A DNA stretch of 64,000 nucleotides from Echinococcus granulosus (GCF_000524195.1 NW_020170381.1:3674642-3738641), one strand, 5' to 3'; counted from the first letter of the stretch, positions 1 to 11,168 are shown. A program made the numbers and translations. Notes: generated by a model from the sequence alone, not told the origin.

Positions 1-3000
1 TCACGTGAATTTTTGCATGATATGCTGTAATAAATTCTCAAAACTTGAAGACTCGCAAAATTCCATCGCTTTTATACAAAATGAGACATTATTATGCATC
101 AATCTACCAGCGCTCCTCATCCCTCTCTGCACTATTTTTTGTAATTTGGAATTCCCACGCAATATGGGTTAAAAACCTGATGTCATTTAAGCTAGTCTGT
201 TCTGGAAGCCTAAAGTTAACTCCAAAATGGTGGACTTCCCGTCAGAAGTGATGATCAATCACTCAAAAGTGGAGCTATCACCATCAGAAAAACCCCCATT
301 CTTGATAATAACGAAGCACTATGTATTGCTGTCGGCGCAGTAATTCGAAATGAAAACCAATTAGTTGTGGGTAAGACCAGTCTATCTACTCGATACAACT
401 CTAAATCGTACAACGAAACTTTTCCACTAACGACTAGAACAGCAAAAATTATTCAGCCAGTCGAAAGAAGGTTTTAGTATTATTCTTAAGAGGCAGCGCA
501 AGACCTCATACCGCGAAATTTATCCGTGGAAAGGTGAACTCTTTAAGATAGAAGATAAGGGAGGTACAGCCCATCCAAGGGATTATCACCCCCTCTTGAC
601 ATTGGACAAGCATGTATGAAACGGATTAGGCGCCTGAAGAAGGGGATTGGGATAGAAACGAAGGTAAATGGTTAAAAGTAGTACGTTTTCTTGGAATCTA
701 GAGACACAGTGCTTTATAAACACGAAACCGGTAATGCCGTTTAAATCAACTAATGTAATATTTTGGAGATTGTTTTGAAAACAGTCACCAACCTATCTGG
801 ATGAAGTTTAATAATTTTTCCAGGTGTCGATTCACGTAAGTTAAAGAGGCTACAAACTTCATCAAATGCAACTCATACATTTACTTATACGACATCGGAT
901 GTAGGAACATGCAAAGAATGATCGAAATGCTCAGAATGCCGGAAGGAAGGAAATCCGGATTAAGGAAACTTTTTAAATTTGTAGAGGGAATACAAACAAA
1001 ATTGTCATCATATATCATGCTAGTAACCATGCTGTAGGTAGGAACGTCCTAGAAATGCAGAACGGTTGGATGAATCAGCAGGTGGTGGCAAGTCAGAAGG
1101 AAAGAACAGAGATTTACGGTATGGTCGCAGCGCAACAGACTTCCAAGGGAAGGATGCGAAGAGCAGCAAAACGGATTTAACTTTAATCAAATGATAAAGT
1201 TTTGAGATCATCTTGAACTTAATTCCACCATTGATTTACCAGCTCATCACCGTAGATGATGTCAACTGGTGTATTAAAAGTATTACCTCTTCGATGGCAT
1301 CGACGACGATGGATGATTCGTTTTTCGCAATAAATACGAGCCTATTGGCAAGAGAGGTTCTAGCAAGGCAAATAGAATGAGGAATTTTAGTACGTTAATT
1401 GAAAACGACGTACGATAGAAGATAGTGCAAATGACTGCGAAAAACTCGGACGCTGGAAACAAAGCCCTAGTAGCGTGAACACGCGGTCATGGGCAGTAAT
1501 GAGGATAACGCAAAGTGTGAAGCAATTCGCAAGGTAGTTACAATAAACAAAAATATTTAAGCGTTAAAAGTTTGCAGAAGACTTATAAGAATAACAGCTC
1601 AATGTACCAGCTATGCCACTCTATATCGTATGAGTAGATCACTTATGCAATAAAAAAGAACTAGCAGGTTTTGCAGAATAGCTAGTAAATTGCGAGGTTC
1701 AAATACGATTTAATTACAATTCAATGTAGCTGATTGTAGCACATGTAATAGCTAAAAATTAGTGCCGCATTATAAGAGAAATACTAACCAAAAATGACGT
1801 TTCATTAAGAACACCCATGAATTGGTCAATCAGTTGGTACAAGTTTAGCAACAGACAATTGTGACATATGCCTCCTCAAAAGTTGCAACAGATCCAAAAA
1901 ATTTAACAACATTTTATACGATTTATCCTTGACAACTTTGCCGACTCAAGAAAGCGCGTTCTGCGCAGATAATGACCCAAGTACTCACCACGCATGGCTT
2001 TTGCTAATACCATGCTGCTGTTTGTTCCATGACGTTTGGAATTAACAGAGCATGGCAATTTCCTTTAAGAGATTCACATACCAAATGCACATTTAGTGGG
2101 AAAATACTCATACCGAATGAAAACAGTAACACATCAGACAGTGTATGAAACCTTCAAATAAAGCGGGTGGTTGAAGGTCCTTTGCATTCCGTGAAGTGTT
2201 CAGTAAACTTTGAAAAGTGGCGCCACTATCCCCAAGTTGTAAAGTTAGTGATAAGATTCTGGTTTTGCTTTTATTTAAGTTCTCACAATCTATGTTGGTA
2301 TCATTTATGGAAAGTTGCGTTGATTTCACTCTCTTGCACAATAGAGCTTAGCCATGGTAGATTAATCTTTCACGCTCAACCAGTGTGACCCATTTACTTA
2401 CTTTTAAACGTAACAAAAATAATGGCATTAAAGTAGACCAAAAAGTCCAATACCTAAGATTGGCTTTCTGACCCTTCTTGTCTACTCCTACTGTTTTTGT
2501 GCAGGCTGAAAATTGTTTTATGCGCCCGTAACTGTATCACCCTTTTGTCTCAAGAAAACAAATCTATAGAATTTTAGTAGTGTTTCTCGAATAAGTTAAA
2601 ATTCTACATATCGCTAGAGATGCCTTCATTACTGAATCAAGTCCAAACAACTAACACATGTCTTCTGGTCAATTAATTTGGTGGCGGCCACTACTAAGTC
2701 AAAAGTTATTTTATATGGCTCACTCTCTGTTTGAATAATGCTCTTAGTTCTTGAACTTACTTTAATGTTTTCAAAGTTCCTTTCTATCAAAATTTTATTA
2801 TATGGTGTGTACACAAATACCTGTTTTATCTTATAATGCACATGTATGTAGAGACGAATTTCATTCTGAAGAATATTTTTCTGAGTTATCTTTAGAGCCG
2901 CATAATACATAAGAGGCGTGACAGGAAAATTTGATTGTTTGGGAGCCTACTTTTCTAATATCAGTAAAATTTTCTGCATATTTTGGTGGCTAGTGCTGGT

Positions 3001-4391
3001 TTGCCGATTTGCGTCAAATTGCCTAGGCGACAACTCTATATCCTAGACTTCAGTCCTAACATTAGTTTGCTCTTCTCAGCCTCGTTCCACCTTTTCTCTA
3101 TTCTGATTTTGAGTCATCTTTATTTCTTTCACTATTGTAGCAGTAGACACAGCGGGGGTTGCGCTAACTTCGACAGGTATAGAGGGCAGACATCGATTGG
3201 AGAAGGTGGCATGCATGGATAAGGGATTGTTTTGCTACCAGTGTCTGGATTAGTAGTTTTCTAGTCTTCAAGATGCTCATGTTATGAAAAGGCCTTTGGT
3301 GTTCCCTTGTACTTGTCCTTTTTTTAAGACGCCGTGTTCTGGTAAGTGATTAGGTATTTTCCTTAGACTGCGATTCTACGGTGCTTAATGGCGCTAAGTA
3401 AAAACCCAAATAACTTGGTCCGAAGTCTCAGCATGTCATAGATTCTGCTTTGAGAGCTTTAGTAAAATGACCTATGCAACCAGTATGTATTTATGTGCAT
3501 GTTACCTTTTTCAGCAGAATGCAAAAGTCTGATTTTCCAGCCATCTTCGCCACTGCGAGAGACAGTTAAAGTTGTTCATCTGTCAATGCCAAATCTTCGT
3601 CGCATGACTTTAAATTTAAGCACAACTTTGAAATTCTCACTTTTCCTTTTGAAAGAGAAGTTGCTTAAAATCACGTCCACGGACGCCGCTGAACATCATC
3701 AGGCCTGCTTTGAGGACCAAACCGCAAGCATCTAAGGTACACAGCGTAAAGTTCTTTGTGCCAGTTTTGTAGGTTTACTTAGCAGTAACGTGTCTCCTTC
3801 ATGAAGTACGGTTGAAATCGGTTCGTAACTGGGCTCAGCCACCAGGCGGGGGTGGGGGGGGGTTATGTCTTTATTTGGGTCCCCACTTGTGGCACATCTT
3901 TACCTGAATAAAGCCTTTATGCGAATACAAACAAGCGTTCCGTGACGATAAAAGGTGGCATCCATCCCCCAAGAATGAAGTGTACCCTAAAACATGTCCA
4001 ACACTGACCACTCCACCCTATCCATAATATTACTTAAAAAAATGCTCATATTTAATTAGCCCACCCGTTCCAAAGAAAAAAAGGATAAGGTTGAAAAGAC
4101 AAGCGTCTGACCATTTGCACCTTAATAACTTCCTTATTATTTACTAAACATTTGACTTAAAACGGGATTTGTTTGTAGGTAATCCAAAATCTCTTCACAT
4201 TAGAGAGACAGCGTAAGGGTGCAAGAGTTTTGCTGCTTGTTGTAATCACTTAACTCACCTTAAAACAAGATTTAAATAAATAATATCATCCCATATTACA
4301 CACAGATATTGTGTCAGAAGGCAATGTTGCTAAATAACACTACTTAATGCAGCTTGGCAAAACGCCGTTGGATAAATAAGGATTAGTAGCT
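1..4391. other. Spacer, no supported gene
   Basis: AT-rich DNA in which I see no gene. Two short plus-strand open stretches, 2983-3222 and 3493-3735, have no recognisable domain, no convincing splice sites and no internal repeats, so I treat them as chance or as very old fossils. A run of G residues lies near 3848-3862. Scattered phrases near 1-700 read open for 20-30 codons in changing frames, as expected of decayed mobile elements, but none can be named. Confidence 0.5.
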
Positions 4392-4555
4392 GTAATGTTA
4401 TGCGGCAATTGTTTGTATCTCACTTTTGGTAACGGTCCATTAGAGGCTCAGACAAAGTACCATTGCCGGACATCCTGACCTCCGGACCATGCCAATAGCC
4501 CCGAGCCCTAATGTATGTCAAAAAATGCTTATTCTGTCCGAGTGTTTTGCCATAT
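4392..4555 (+). repeat. Interspersed repeat copy, 5' part, split by Gypsy insertion
   Basis: This is the first part of the short interspersed repeat described for the other copies. It has the opening gtaatg followed by a ttggtaac box, then the accattgc, accatgccaatag and ttctgtccgagt blocks in the usual order. It stops at the point where the family normally reads on into gtcttctttcgtcttcag. The missing 3' end (tcaggaaagtc and gaacgctaca) is found at 8145-8174, on the far side of the Gypsy element. The simplest reading is that the retrotransposon inserted into this repeat copy. Confidence 0.6.
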
Positions 4556-4560
4556 TTACG

Positions 4561-4710
4561 CAGGAAACGGGTAGGCAACTCTAACCTTGTGAACGAAGAG
4601 TTGTCGGAATTCCCTGTGCTGAATCCCATCAGCTCTGACTAATAAACATGCTCCTATCGAATCGACCTATTCGCTCCAAGGGTATGAAAGCCAGGGAGGA
4701 AGAATTAGAC
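4561..4710 (+). repeat. Left LTR-like direct repeat
   Basis: It matches 7925-8118 with substitutions and one insertion of about 50 bp in the right copy. Shared blocks are tctaaccttgtg, a gaattcc block, gactaataaac, tcgaatc and a final gaag-cca-ggag stretch. The similarity appears to run past 4684, where the gag-like reading frame starts. Either the repeat reaches into gag or the gag start lies within the LTR. Confidence 0.55.
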
Positions 4711-4920
4711 GAGTGTCCTACCTTGGTGGCACCGCCGGTGAATCCTCCCCCTTTCAAAGACGGCATGAACTTTTAAGAGTGGCTCAACGGCAAAGAATAC
4801 CTCCAGGATTTGTTTGCAGCTGCAATTGACTCCGGCATCACCCACGACATGGACATCAAACAATGCTGCGGCACGAAGAGCAGGCTCCAGCCAGAGACTT
4901 CTTCCTTTGCTACTAAAAAG
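4684..4920 (+). pseudogene. gag-like remnant of the Gypsy element
   Basis: An ATG at 4684 opens a frame of about 30 codons that reads through a proline-rich stretch (APPVNPPPFKDGMNF), then meets a stop, then continues in the same frame with EWLNGKEYLQDL. The pattern PPxFK-(D/E)GM-(D/N)F-xEWL is typical of the N-terminus of flatworm Gypsy gag proteins. No CCHC zinc knuckle could be found downstream. It is broken and short, so non-functional. Confidence 0.5.
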
Positions 4921-5269
4921 CTGGCGAGGATGACGAGGAGTAAGCTAGGCTCCTATAGCATCCAGTAGAACGTGCCTTTAGAGGCTCACTACTAAACAGG
5001 ATCGCCAGTTGGTTAACCGTCCAGATCAGATACGGAGTCCAGCCACTCATTGTAGTATGGATGCTCTCCGGTATAAAGACCAACTTCCTAGGCCAGCTTG
5101 TCAAGTTGCAACCAAGTTACTCTAGAAACTCCGTGCACAATTACTTTGCTACAGAATTGACGGAAGGTCAAACCCAAATCCCCCCATCGTGCCTTTTGCG
5201 CCATAGCCCAAGATCAGGTAAGCCTTCCTTTTCCCTATCCCATGTGCTCCTAACTAGCTCTTATTCATT

Positions 5270-5701
5270 TATGCGAGTCTCAGGTAAGCTGGAAGGACTT
5301 CCATGCAGTTTCCTTCTTGACTCTGGTGCAGCTAAATCAATAGTAAATCCTCAGGCTTTTTCCATCCTTTATAACAAGATTAGGATCATTTTTTTTCTTC
5401 TATGTGATTACAGCCAGAAGAAGGAAGAGAGACGGCAGTAAAAGGGGAGATGTCGTTAGAACTCTGGATAGGGAAAGAAACTCGGACAACAAAATTTGTT
5501 ACATTTCCAGAGCTGGCTTGGGACGTATTTCTCGGTGCTAATTATCTACATTACGCCAAAGCTGTCCTAAATTTTACGAAGGGCACCTTTTCCACTCGGC
5601 AAGGCACTGAAGCCGGCATAGCTGTTCCACCACCGAAAGAAGACGTAGATGACATTTGCAGCTCTCTTTCTGAATCCATAGCCATATCCATGCACAGCTG
5701 A
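5270..5701 (+). pseudogene. Aspartic protease remnant of the Gypsy element
   Basis: The frame around 5280-5370 reads VSGKLEGLPCSFLLDSGAAK. The DSGA triad at 5319-5330 stands for the catalytic D(S/T)G of retroviral-type proteases. It is followed after a frame break by a stretch from 5450 that includes FPELAWDVFLGANYL and FTKGTFST, the usual C-terminal half of a Gypsy protease. The two halves are in different frames with stops between them, so the enzyme is dead. Confidence 0.65.
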
Positions 5702-5739
5702 CTCACATTACTGATAGCGGAGGGAGAGAGCTTTGCAAA

Positions 5740-6345
5740 TATGTGCGCATGGCAAGGAGTTAAACTTGAACGAACAAGTATCGTCAAGCGCATAATAGAT
5801 AGCGGCAAAGCTAGACTCATCTGGCAACCACCCAGACACACACCACCTGCTTGAGACAGAAGTTACAAGACCATCAAAGTCGCTATGGGCCCCTCTGATC
5901 ATGCCGGTAAAGAACGACGGTAGCTTACGATTGTGCGTCGACCATAGAATGTTAAACGCCGCACCTAAGATGGCTGTATTCTCGCTACTCAAAGTAAACG
6001 ATTAGCTAGACTCCTTGCATGGGCCAAAGCAGTTTTCCGCCCTAGTCTTAAAATCGGGAAATCGGCAAGTGAAAGGGGTTGGAACAGACAGAGAGAAGAC
6101 AGCTTCTATATTACCAAACGGACTCTGTAACGCTGCGACCACCTTCCAACTCCTGTTTCAAGCAGTATTAATTGGTTTATTCCCGATGACATCCTCGTCC
6201 TTGGTGGAGATATTTGAAAGCATAACGCCAACCTGAAACTAGTGTTGGACCGCCTGAGAGACGCAGGGTTGGCCCTGAACGCGAAGAAGTGCCGTTTTCT
6301 GCAATGCACATCTACCTACCTGGGACACACGGGACATGCGAGGTG
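5740..6345 (+). pseudogene. Reverse transcriptase remnant of the Gypsy element
   Basis: Fragments in shifting frames cover the reverse transcriptase domain. Near 5760-5850 the DNA reads like the N-terminal phrase with WQPPRHTPP. Near 6180-6225 it reads IPDDILVLGGDI, the remnant of the catalytic xxDD box (family form Y-x-DDILV). Near 6236-6330 it reads LVLDRLRDAGLALNAKKC and then YLGHT, the standard end of the palm and thumb in Gypsy elements. The aromatic residue before DD is lost and stops interrupt the frame. Confidence 0.7.
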
Positions 6346-6379
6346 ACAGTCACTGATTATCGTACAAAACAAATGAGAA

Positions 6380-7000
6380 TTGGCCAGCACCAACTATTCA
6401 GACGGAACTCCGCGGTTTCCTAGGTTCGGCAAATTACTACAGACGTTTTGTTAAAAGCTCTGCTCAGATCGTTAGCCCACTGCATGAGTTAACTCAAAAG
6501 CAGGCAAAGAATTTCAAATGAAAGAAAGAGAATAATGAGGCGTTTAAAGAACTGAAGCGAATGCTCTGCTCCGCACTGATTCTAGCATTACCCAACTTTG
6601 AATCGAAAGCCTCGGCGTTCGTACCAAATACGGACGCGAGCGACGCAGCCGTGGGCGGTATGCTCTCACAACGGAACAAAGAAGGAAGGAAAGGAACGCA
6701 TCATCGGCCACAACAGCACCGGGCTTAGCAAAAAGAGGCAGAAAAGTGCAGCACAAAGTGAGTTATTGGCTATGCGCTCAATGGTTAGACAAATCAGACT
6801 ACGTGATGCTAAGGAATTTCATTGTTGGAACTGATCATTAGGCACTTACCTGGTTAAAAACAATGAAAGAGATTGATCGTTTAGTTGCACCCTGTACAAA
6901 GAACAGCAGCAATGATTTTACAGTTCCGCACAGAATAGGGAATACGGATAGTAATGCAAACGCTCTTTCCCACAGACTGTTCGCTGCAAAAACAGGTGAC
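6380..7000 (+). pseudogene. RNase H / tether remnant of the Gypsy element
   Basis: From 6390 the DNA reads TIQTELRGFLGSANYYRRFV, the tether motif found directly after reverse transcriptase in Gypsy elements. Next comes a stretch with EAFKELKRMLCSALILALP and, near 6625-6660, NTDASDAAVGGMLSQ, which carries the first catalytic Asp of RNase H (T-D-A-S). Near 6940-6975 NTDSNANALSHRL stands for the RNase H end (N-x-x-ADALSR). Stops and frame breaks separate these pieces. Confidence 0.7.
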
Positions 7001-7059
7001 GTTGTGGCGCGTACCATATTTTTGAGCGAACTCGCTAAACATCATTGAAAAAATACGCA

Positions 7060-7919
7060 GAGCACTGATAGCGACACAACTCTGACGCACGAGAAGTCCC
7101 TTACATACTCTTATAAGTCCACAGCGGAAGTGATGACTGCATCCAGCAAGGCAATTAGACGGATATAGTAAGAATAGTTGAAACATTCTCTAGAGGATGA
7201 GGTTTAATGATATTAAGAAGACGACGAATCTCCTAAGCACCTAGTAGTTCCTGGCTTATTAGTACAAACAGGTCTTTAAGAGTCACATGAGCAACTGGGC
7301 CGCGTGGGTGAATAAAAGATGCTAAATGCCTCGAGCAAAAGCTACTGGTGGCCTTCGCTCACTCCAGACATACCTGACTTCTGCCGAACCTGGAAAATGC
7401 CCATTTCGCGTACAGGGCCACAGCCCATGCGTCAGCAGGCGTTTCGCCGTTCAAAATACTCACAGGTCGTGAATTGAGAGTGCCCTCCGATACCTTTCTA
7501 CCAAGGGCAGAAGTAACAATCAACAGTGTTTCAGAGTATGTGCTGCATCTGAAAGAAGGCATAGTAGGAACTTTTAACGTTGCAGGTAAACACTTGTGAC
7601 TGTCTTATATCGAATAGAAGAAATAGTACGACACAGTCGGACAAGTGCCTGCCGAGAAGGAGACTTGGTACAAACGTACAGACTGATTCTCCCACCCGGA
7701 ATGCACAACAAGTTTCATCACCCTTGTAGCAGCAGCCCATTCCAAGTAATCAGAGTTCTCCCACCTAAAAACCACCTCGTCTGCAACGCACAACTCCGTA
7801 CTCAGCCGCAACAAGCTGAGACCCCACAAAGGTTTGCCACTGACCGGATACGAAGAGGAGGTCTACGCAGTAATGGAACAAAGCAGAAGGCCGATGGCAT
7901 ATGCAAAGGCAACCTATAA
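7060..7919 (+). pseudogene. Integrase remnant of the Gypsy element
   Basis: The best-preserved part is near 7398-7580. It reads FAYRATAHASAGVSPFKIL, the Gypsy integrase core phrase FAYN-x-H-x-S-T-G-x-S-PF, followed by TGRELRVPSD. In another frame, 7657-7790 reads GDLVQTYRLILPPGMHNKFH followed by PFQVIRVL, the GPY/F chromatin-tether module at the integrase C-terminus. The N-terminal zinc finger and most of the DDE core could not be recovered. It is degenerate and inactive. Confidence 0.65.
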
Positions 7920-7924
7920 GGGGG

Positions 7925-8118
7925 GCAAGAAGTGGACAAGCACCTCTAACCTTGTGATAGACGAGTCATCAGAATTCCCCGAGACAAAGAAGAGTTCAGT
8001 GCCCACCTTCCTCTTAACTTGTACTGATTTCTGCTAACTTTGACTAATAAACGGGTTCCTGTCGAATCAATCCTTTCGTTCAAGAGATTTGAAGACCAAA
8101 AAAGGAGAAATAATTAAG
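7925..8118 (+). repeat. Right LTR-like direct repeat
   Basis: This is the partner of the repeat at 4561-4710. It contains tctaaccttgtg and gactaataaac, and then the tcgaatc and ttcg-tc-aag blocks. Its middle is longer than the left copy by roughly 50 bp. Divergence between the copies points to an old insertion. Confidence 0.55.
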
Positions 8119-8144
8119 AAACGTGCTGTACTTATGTTTTAATT

Positions 8145-8174
8145 TGTTTTCAGGAAAGTCCCGGAACGCTACAG
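8145..8174 (+). repeat. 3' remnant of the split interspersed repeat
   Basis: The bases tttcaggaaagtcccggaac and then gctacag equal the last 30 bases of the interspersed repeat family (compare 26294-26318 and 57798-57821). The rest of this copy lies at 4392-4555. Together they bracket the Gypsy element. Confidence 0.55.
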
Positions 8175-8546
8175 TAAGATGCACACAGTTCCAATTATTT
8201 GGCTTTAGAAATTTACGTGTTGCTTAAAAGGCCATAAATTTGGTCCGGTCACTAGGGTAATTTTATTAAAAATTATGACATCTAATTTAAATCCATGGAC
8301 TTTCATAAATATATTTTGCCTGCAATCATTAAACTCGTTTTAATGGTCTAATCTTGACGTCCATATTATTTAAGGAGGCTGGTTTCGGTTTTATGAAGAG
8401 ATAATGAAAGGGGTAATATTGTGTTTATGCGGTGTTATTTCTTTTCATTTCGCCTAAATCCGTAGATAGAAAGTCAGTTTTAATGCATTCGCACTCGCCT
8501 TCTTGTTTTTTAATAGTTGTAATTGCTGTCCAACTAAAACAATAAG

Positions 8547-11168
8547 ATGTCTTATTTGCAGAGGCGCGGTCGTAAAAGGGCCCGAAGGTCAAGTACTCGG
8601 GAAGATGACGAGCCCTCTGATGAACCAGTTTACTGTATTTGTCGATCTTCTGTGTGTGATACGTTCATGATGTGAGCAACTTGATTTACCTTTACCTGTC
8701 TTAGTGCATGTGATGCTTGTGAGGAGTGGTATCACGGGGAATGCATAAACGTAACTCCTAAGCAGGCAGAGTGTATCCAGAAGTTCTACTGTCAGGCATG
8801 TAGAGGTAAGGATTTTGTCTACTAATGTGAGTCCATAGACGAAAAACCTGAATTACAGATCGAATTCAAACCAGATCACTTGAACGGGCGTCACTCTTAT
8901 GGGAATCGGCATAAGTCTGTAGATGTTCCTTGTCCCGCCGTGGGTGATGTGGATGATTACACAGACAGATTTGGCAGCATTCAGTCGCGCAAGCGAAGTC
9001 GCAAACATTCCCAACCTCTACAGCCCAAATCGCGTAGAGCGCCTGCCGCAGTACCTGTTCGACTTGGCGAATCCTCGGAGGAAGAGTTTGATCTTGACCA
9101 CTCCCAGTTTGCATCTCCGTCATCAAGTTATTCGCAATCCCACGCTGCGCCTTATTCTTCTCGTTCAAAGTATGGTCGTGTTACGCTACCGCCTTATGAC
9201 AACTCAAATGACGTGGATTTCCAACAGTCACAACAGCAATCTCAGCAACAATGGCGCCGTTCACTTCCTCGGAATCGATCCCCTCAGCCATGTGGAGAAT
9301 GCGATAGCTGTAAAACTAGGGATAACTGCGGTACCTGCGAGGTTTGTAGGAGTACAAAATTCAAACAAGGTCGCAGTCGGCAACAATGCTTACTCAAAGG
9401 GAAGATGTGTCTGGCAAATGATCCTGAATTTCAGCAGCCTTGGCGACGACAGCCATCTCGAGGCCGATATGCTCCACCATGTGGTGAGTGTGAGAATTGC
9501 AAAACAAAGGGGAATTGCGGTACTTGCGAAGTATGTAGAAGTCCAAAGTTCAAGCAAGGGCGGAGTCGTCAGTACTGCTTATACAGAGCGAAAATATGTC
9601 TTGGTAATGATCTTCAGAGGCAGCCATCAAAAATTACCTCCAGTCAAAGGTACGATTATATTTTTCTCCTCATTTTCCATTTATAGCCATCTATCTGACC
9701 TCGACTACGAGACCCACTTTGACAACTTTGCTCCATCCACGCGTTTCCCGGCAGGGGCGCGTAAAAGTGTAGCAATAGTTGGGAGTAAAATGCGTAGGGG
9801 TGATCATTTGCCTGGTGGTGGTATGGGTGGACCTTCAGGCCGCCTTATCCATGAGCCTCAGTTTTCCAGACGCGGTCCTCACTCGGATTTGAACCTTCTA
9901 GATAGCGCCGACTTCGTTGACGCTTACAACATCTCTCCTTCCCACCGCAGTGATCGGAATGGCTCATCGCGTTTTGTCGGTTCTCACAGTCGTCAAAATG
10001 ACATTGAACCCCGGATTATGCGCAATGTCGGTGGCATAATGGATGCCGACGATCTTCTAGGGCCTACAGATGCTCCCCCTACCTACGATTCCGACGAAGA
10101 TGTTGTTCTACCGGAGATGCGTCCTTGTGCTGGTCCCGCATGTTCCAAGCCCGCCATCCGTTCGAGATACTGCTCGGAGGAATGTCAATTGCGCCATGAA
10201 AGGTAAGTTTTGAATGTTGTTTTAATCTTTCCCCCAGCGATAGCATTAACAGAATGCACACATCATCCCGCTGTTCCAGTGTGAAAGACCAGATCAAGAC
10301 ACCGTAAGTCCTCTAGTTTGCTATCTCATCGAGTCTCCGTAGATATGCTTTGCCCTATCCGGACCACCTGTACTGTCGACATCACCGTATGTACAGTTCT
10401 CAAGTCTACAATGTGGACGCATCCCTAGGCGCACAACAGAGTGGCTCATCCATTTCAGATATGTACTCTGATGTTTATACCACTTTTGTAAGCAGTAACC
10501 AATCTGCAGTCATGGATTATGTCTACGACCCAATGACAGGCTCTTCTCAGATTCAAACTAGCTACAGACGGTTGTCTGCCGCACAGGGCAGTGGTTCTGA
10601 TGACTATTTTGCCTCCTATCCTCAAGACAACCATATTCCCAAAGTTGGTTCTGGTGGCCACTCGCGCAAATTCCCCACTCTGGAGGATATGCGTGGACGC
10701 GGTCCGCAATCTTCTGGTCATCTGGTCGGGGGTCGGATGCTGCCACTTGCTAGTCGTCGGCAGGTGCATTCGTCACTAGGCCCTGCCGGTGGGAGTGGCA
10801 GTTCTGGTGGTGGCGATGTCCTCTCTCCAATTCCTCTAGAGTCTATAACCCCGACTGTGCAACCCATTCGCATGTATAATGGTCACTTGGGTGGTGGACC
10901 GCCTGACTATCGTGTGAATTCGGGTGATGGAGAGAGTGCGGCTGCTGCAGAGTTACTTACAGCGGATGCTAATGATTTGATAGACGTCGACGGTACCTCC
11001 TCATCGGGAGTTGGTGGCAATGGCAGTATGAATGCGGTCGCGTCGGCCAGCGCTCCCCCCTTCAGACAAGGTGACGAGTACTACATGATGAATGAGAACG
11101 AAAATATTGAAATAAACTGGCCGACTTCTCCGGGAGGTGTAGCCACTGCCTCTGCTGGCACTGTTTAA
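8547..11168 (+). CDS. CXXC1: PHD and tandem-CXXC zinc finger protein, CFP1/CXXC1-like
   Basis: Six exons: 8547-8671, 8705-8805, 8839-9649, 9687-10202, 10238-10303 and 10343-11168. All introns are GT-AG with matching phases. They give 814 residues. The ATG follows an in-frame TAA at 8535. Residues 30-74 form a PHD finger (C30, C32, C44, C47, H52, C55, C71, C74, with W50 in the methyl-lysine cage position). Residues 227-267 and 290-330 are two CXXC fingers, each with all eight cysteines. A CAGPAC...YCSEEC motif near residues 495-512 has the same spacing as a motif in CFP1. CFP1 binds unmethylated CpG DNA and brings Set1/COMPASS to promoters to methylate H3K4. The protein ends in a Ser/Gly-rich, probably disordered tail and lacks the coiled coil and cysteine-rich C-terminal domain of vertebrate CFP1. 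Another PHD-CXXC protein is possible, but the combination favours CFP1. Confidence 0.82.

Larger units (their letters stand above)
4561..8118 (+). mobile_element. Decayed Gypsy-type LTR retrotransposon
   Basis: The internal part holds, in order, fragments resembling Gypsy gag, aspartic protease, reverse transcriptase, RNase H and integrase, all broken by stops and frame changes. It is bounded by diverged direct repeats at about 4561-4710 and 7925-8118. Both copies carry the phrases tctaaccttgtg and gactaataaac, the latter containing AATAAA, then a tcgaatc phrase and a ttcg-tc-aag phrase. I take them as LTRs; their true outer ends are unclear. The pol order with integrase after RNase H fits the Gypsy (Metaviridae-like) class. 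The element is clearly inactive. It ends about 370 bp upstream of the start codon of the PHD-CXXC gene. Confidence 0.75.
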
